Positions 7,032 to 8,391 of a stretch of 8,391 nt of DNA are shown here, in pieces (the first letter of the stretch is position 1; every line of letters begins with the position of its first letter). The stretch is taken from positions 1-8,391 of the forward strand of contig DAOWNN010000077.1 in assembly GCA_030642585.1 (NCBI GenBank). Direction: 5' to 3'. This DNA is from Bacteroidota bacterium (GTDB taxonomy: Bacteria; Bacteroidota; Bacteroidia; Bacteroidales; VadinHA17). Both the position numbers and the translations under genes were made by a program. The notes under the pieces are model-generated. The model searched no databases. It saw only the letters and a program-made list of their open reading frames with translations, and was not told the DNA's origin.

Positions 7032-7934
7032 TCATCTTTTCCCTGACAGCATTTTCTTTCCGCCAACAATAAATATTACTCCCAGGATGGTTATCAAGCC
7101 ACCGGCAAGCTGATATGCAGATGGGAAAAGTCCAAAATAAATCAGGGCCCCTGCCAGTACGAACAAACCTTTAGAACTCTGAATGATAGATACCCTGGAA
7201 GCTTCAAGATATTTAATTGCCGAATATTGGGTCAGTGCGGTTAAAAATGGTCCAAGCAATGAACCCAAAATGATATTATATAAGCCTTTCCATGAAATAG
7301 CCAAACTCACATCTTTTACCAGAACCAATATTGCAGAAAATACAAACAAAAACAATACCCTGTTAATGCTAAGTATAGGAGCATTAATCCTGGCAACAGA
7401 CTTCTTTGCAAGTACAAAAGCAAAACTAAAAATAAATGAAGATAACAGCACCAGTCCGGTACCTCTGATAAAAATTTCTGAAAGTGCTCCACCTCCTTGA
7501 AAGCTGATTATAAAAGCTCCGGAAAGTGCAAGGACAAATCCAATGATCTCAATTCTATTAAACCTTTCCTTTAGAAATAAAATTCCGAGAATAGTCACAA
7601 AAATTGGAGTCATATTGGCAAGAAAAGAAACAATTGCTGGATTTTCAACAGTATTTATTGCCATGAAAAAGAAAGTAGTTCCAGCCAGTTCAAGGAGCCC
7701 AATTACAATTAAAAAAGAAAAATCCTTAGATTTCAATTTGCCAAGATCAGAATATTTCTTTTTGGGCATTGCATAAATCAAATTCCAGAGGATGGCAAAA
7801 CCAAACCAGTAAAATCCAAATTGAATCAATTCAACTTCCTTCAGGGCGGCTTTGCTGAATATATACACATTCGACATTGCAATGGTAGCAATAAGAGCAA
7901 GGATGTAGCCGCGAAGCTTTGGATTTTCAAGCAT
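7032..7934 (-). CDS. EamA/DMT-superfamily ten-helix transporter
   Basis: This 300-residue inner-membrane protein belongs to the drug/metabolite transporter superfamily. It has about ten hydrophobic helices in two homologous EamA halves, roughly residues 8-146 and 154-291. The first half ends in the characteristic PIFVTILGILFLKERF segment (110-125), where LKER closes helix 4, and the ALSGAFIISFQG helix (136-147) follows. The second half ends with a cluster of lysine and arginine at the C-terminus (KKMLSGKR). Family members export amino acids, metabolites or drugs, and nothing here reveals the substrate. The ATG at 7934 gives a normal short cytoplasmic tail before helix 1 (start LRGYILALIATIAM). 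The gene is convergent to the GH109-type gene and divergent from the small membrane protein gene, so it is probably transcribed alone. Confidence 0.92.
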   Translation of the reverse strand: MLENPKLRGYILALIATIAMSNVYIFSKAALKEVELIQFGFYWFGFAILWNLIYAMPKKKYSDLGKLKSKDFSFLIVIGLLELAGTTFFFMAINTVENPAIVSFLANMTPIFVTILGILFLKERFNRIEIIGFVLALSGAFIISFQGGGALSEIFIRGTGLVLLSSFIFSFAFVLAKKSVARINAPILSINRVLFLFVFSAILVLVKDVSLAISWKGLYNIILGSLLGPFLTALTQYSAIKYLEASRVSIIQSSKGLFVLAGALIYFGLFPSAYQLAGGLITILGVIFIVGGKKMLSGKR

Positions 7935-7997
7935 GCAGAGAGGATTTAGTTATTGATTATTTATACTTTTACATAAGTCGTCAGATATAAAGTCTGG

Positions 7998-8005
7998 CAA
8001 AGGTA
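7998..8005 (-). promoter_or_regulatory. Possible Bacteroidota -7 promoter element for the EamA gene
   Basis: On the minus strand the bases read TACCTTTG, a full match to the Bacteroidota -7 consensus TAnnTTTG, 64 bases upstream of the transporter ATG. No good TTTG -33 element is at the usual 19-base distance, so support is partial. On the plus strand the same bases contain AAAGG, which could be the Shine-Dalgarno sequence of the small membrane protein gene starting at 8015; both uses may apply. Confidence 0.3.
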
Positions 8006-8014
8006 ATTTTAAAA

Positions 8015-8257
8015 ATGAATTTGTTTCTTGCTGCCCTTTCAACACTCATTGTCAACCTTCCATTTGGATACTGGAGAAGCAGGGTACCAAAGATGTCATT
8101 ACAATGGATTCTGGCAATACATCTGCCAGTGCCAATTATAATTCTTTTCAGGTATTTATTTGAATTGGGATTTGAGTGGACCACTTATCCTGTTATGGTA
8201 CTGGCATTCTTCCTGGGGCAATTGCTTGGAGGCATGATCAGAAGAAAAGAGGTCTAA
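8015..8257 (+). CDS. Small three-helix membrane protein, function unknown
   Basis: This 80-residue protein has about three hydrophobic helices, near residues 1-17, 29-48 and 57-75. Polar turns between them carry NLPFGYWRSRVPKMS (14-28) and ELGFEWTTYP (50-59), and the C-terminus is basic (RRKEV). The mix of conserved-looking turn motifs, a good ATG and an AAAGG sequence 11 bases upstream makes it a likely real gene rather than a chance frame. It resembles short conserved hypothetical proteins I recall from Bacteroidota, but I cannot name the family. It is divergent from the EamA transporter with an 80-base gap and is followed directly by the terminal repeat. A competing minus-strand frame over the same bases has no protein-like features. 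Confidence 0.7.
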   Translation: MNLFLAALSTLIVNLPFGYWRSRVPKMSLQWILAIHLPVPIIILFRYLFELGFEWTTYPVMVLAFFLGQLLGGMIRRKEV

Positions 8258-8280
8258 AGTCAAAGTGTTCCTAGTGTCAA

Positions 8281-8391
8281 GTCAAGTTTCCCTGTTAGGG
8301 TTCGTCATTCCGAACTTGTTTCGGAATCTATTGTCTGGCAGAGAGATGCTGAAATAAATTCAGCATGACGATAGGAAACAGTAGGCTTGAC
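8281..8391. repeat. Nested palindromic repeat with two matched hairpins, probable dispersed non-coding element
   Basis: The outer ends are GTCAAG (8281-8286) and CTTGAC (8386-8391). Inside lie CGTCAT (8303-8308) and ATGACG (8365-8370). Within these are two hairpins of identical design: ATTCCGAA/TTCGGAAT (8307-8314, 8320-8327) and ATGCTGAA/TTCAGCAT (8346-8353, 8359-8366), each an 8-base-pair stem with a 5-base loop. GTCAAG also occurs just before, overlapping (8276-8281), so the left border is a GTCAAGTCAAG string. The CGTCATTCCGAA...TTCAGCATGACG pattern resembles a widespread bacterial intergenic repeat that I recall, often present in many copies per genome. The window ends exactly at the right outer arm, so the element may extend further. 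It could also act as a terminator for the small gene ending at 8257. Confidence 0.7.

Noticed and set aside
7025..7040. Tandem CATCTTTT duplication across the EamA stop codon
   Set aside because: Two copies of an 8-base low-complexity string in AT-rich DNA; probably slippage with no visible consequence beyond the last codons.
7183..7776. Two open frames on the + strand across the EamA gene
   Set aside because: Both lie inside the clear ten-helix transporter gene on the opposite strand and look like its antisense shadow.
7981..8184. 67-codon minus-strand frame over the start of the small membrane protein
   Set aside because: The plus-strand frame has coherent membrane helices, a good start and a possible ribosome-binding site. 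The minus-strand product has none of these.
1..8391. Search for tRNA, rRNA, riboswitch, CRISPR array, insertion sequence or toxin-antitoxin genes
   Set aside because: No cloverleaf, conserved ribosomal segment, regularly spaced repeat array, transposase motif or small paired genes of that kind were visible.

Overview
The window looks like an AT-rich chromosomal segment from a Bacteroidota bacterium, probably of the Bacteroidales/Marinilabiliales type. The clues are a family-typical mrdA-rodA pair with a RodA much longer than the proteobacterial one, a GH109-type oxidoreductase-fold protein, weak or absent Shine-Dalgarno sequences, and a TAnnTTTG-like promoter element. There is no rRNA, tRNA, CRISPR array, transposase or phage gene. 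The lineage is my inference from protein style, not from a database search.

Layout. Positions 1-3230 (+) carry a cell-elongation module: mrdA (penicillin-binding protein 2, transpeptidase) followed by rodA (SEDS glycosyltransferase), overlapping by 20 bases. The 5' end of mrdA is broken. The membrane-anchor segment (from 40) lies in a different frame from the rest (from about 137-143), and about 15 residues that the family normally has between them are missing. At 3239-3262 a perfect 24-base palindrome separates rodA from a convergent gene at 3264-3890 (-) encoding a small AcpH-like (DUF479) acyl-carrier-protein phosphodiesterase. A 304-base gene-free divergent region (3891-4194) holds a near-perfect 15-base direct repeat with a 19-base period.

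On the + strand follow a COG2403-type predicted GTPase (4195-5538), a relative of archaeal cyclic 2,3-diphosphoglycerate synthetase, and, 45 bases later, a Tat-exported Gfo/Idh/MocA-fold protein of the GH109 kind (5584-6960), a likely NAD-dependent alpha-N-acetylgalactosaminidase. Convergent to these is an EamA/DMT-family ten-helix transporter (7032-7934, -). Divergent from the transporter is an 80-residue three-helix membrane protein (8015-8257, +). The last about 110 bases (8281-8391) are not coding. They form a nested inverted repeat with two matched hairpins, resembling the dispersed palindromic repeats found in many copies in such genomes.

How the genes work together. Only mrdA and rodA are a clear functional unit: RodA polymerises glycan strands and PBP2 cross-links them for lateral wall growth. 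The GTPase and the GH109 protein may be co-transcribed because of their short spacing, but no shared pathway is evident. The other genes look like independent housekeeping or accessory units.

I did not find a convincing new multi-gene system. The best leads are the broken mrdA 5' end, the terminal double-hairpin repeat, and the uncharacterised bacterial GTPase beside a Tat-exported glycosidase-like enzyme.
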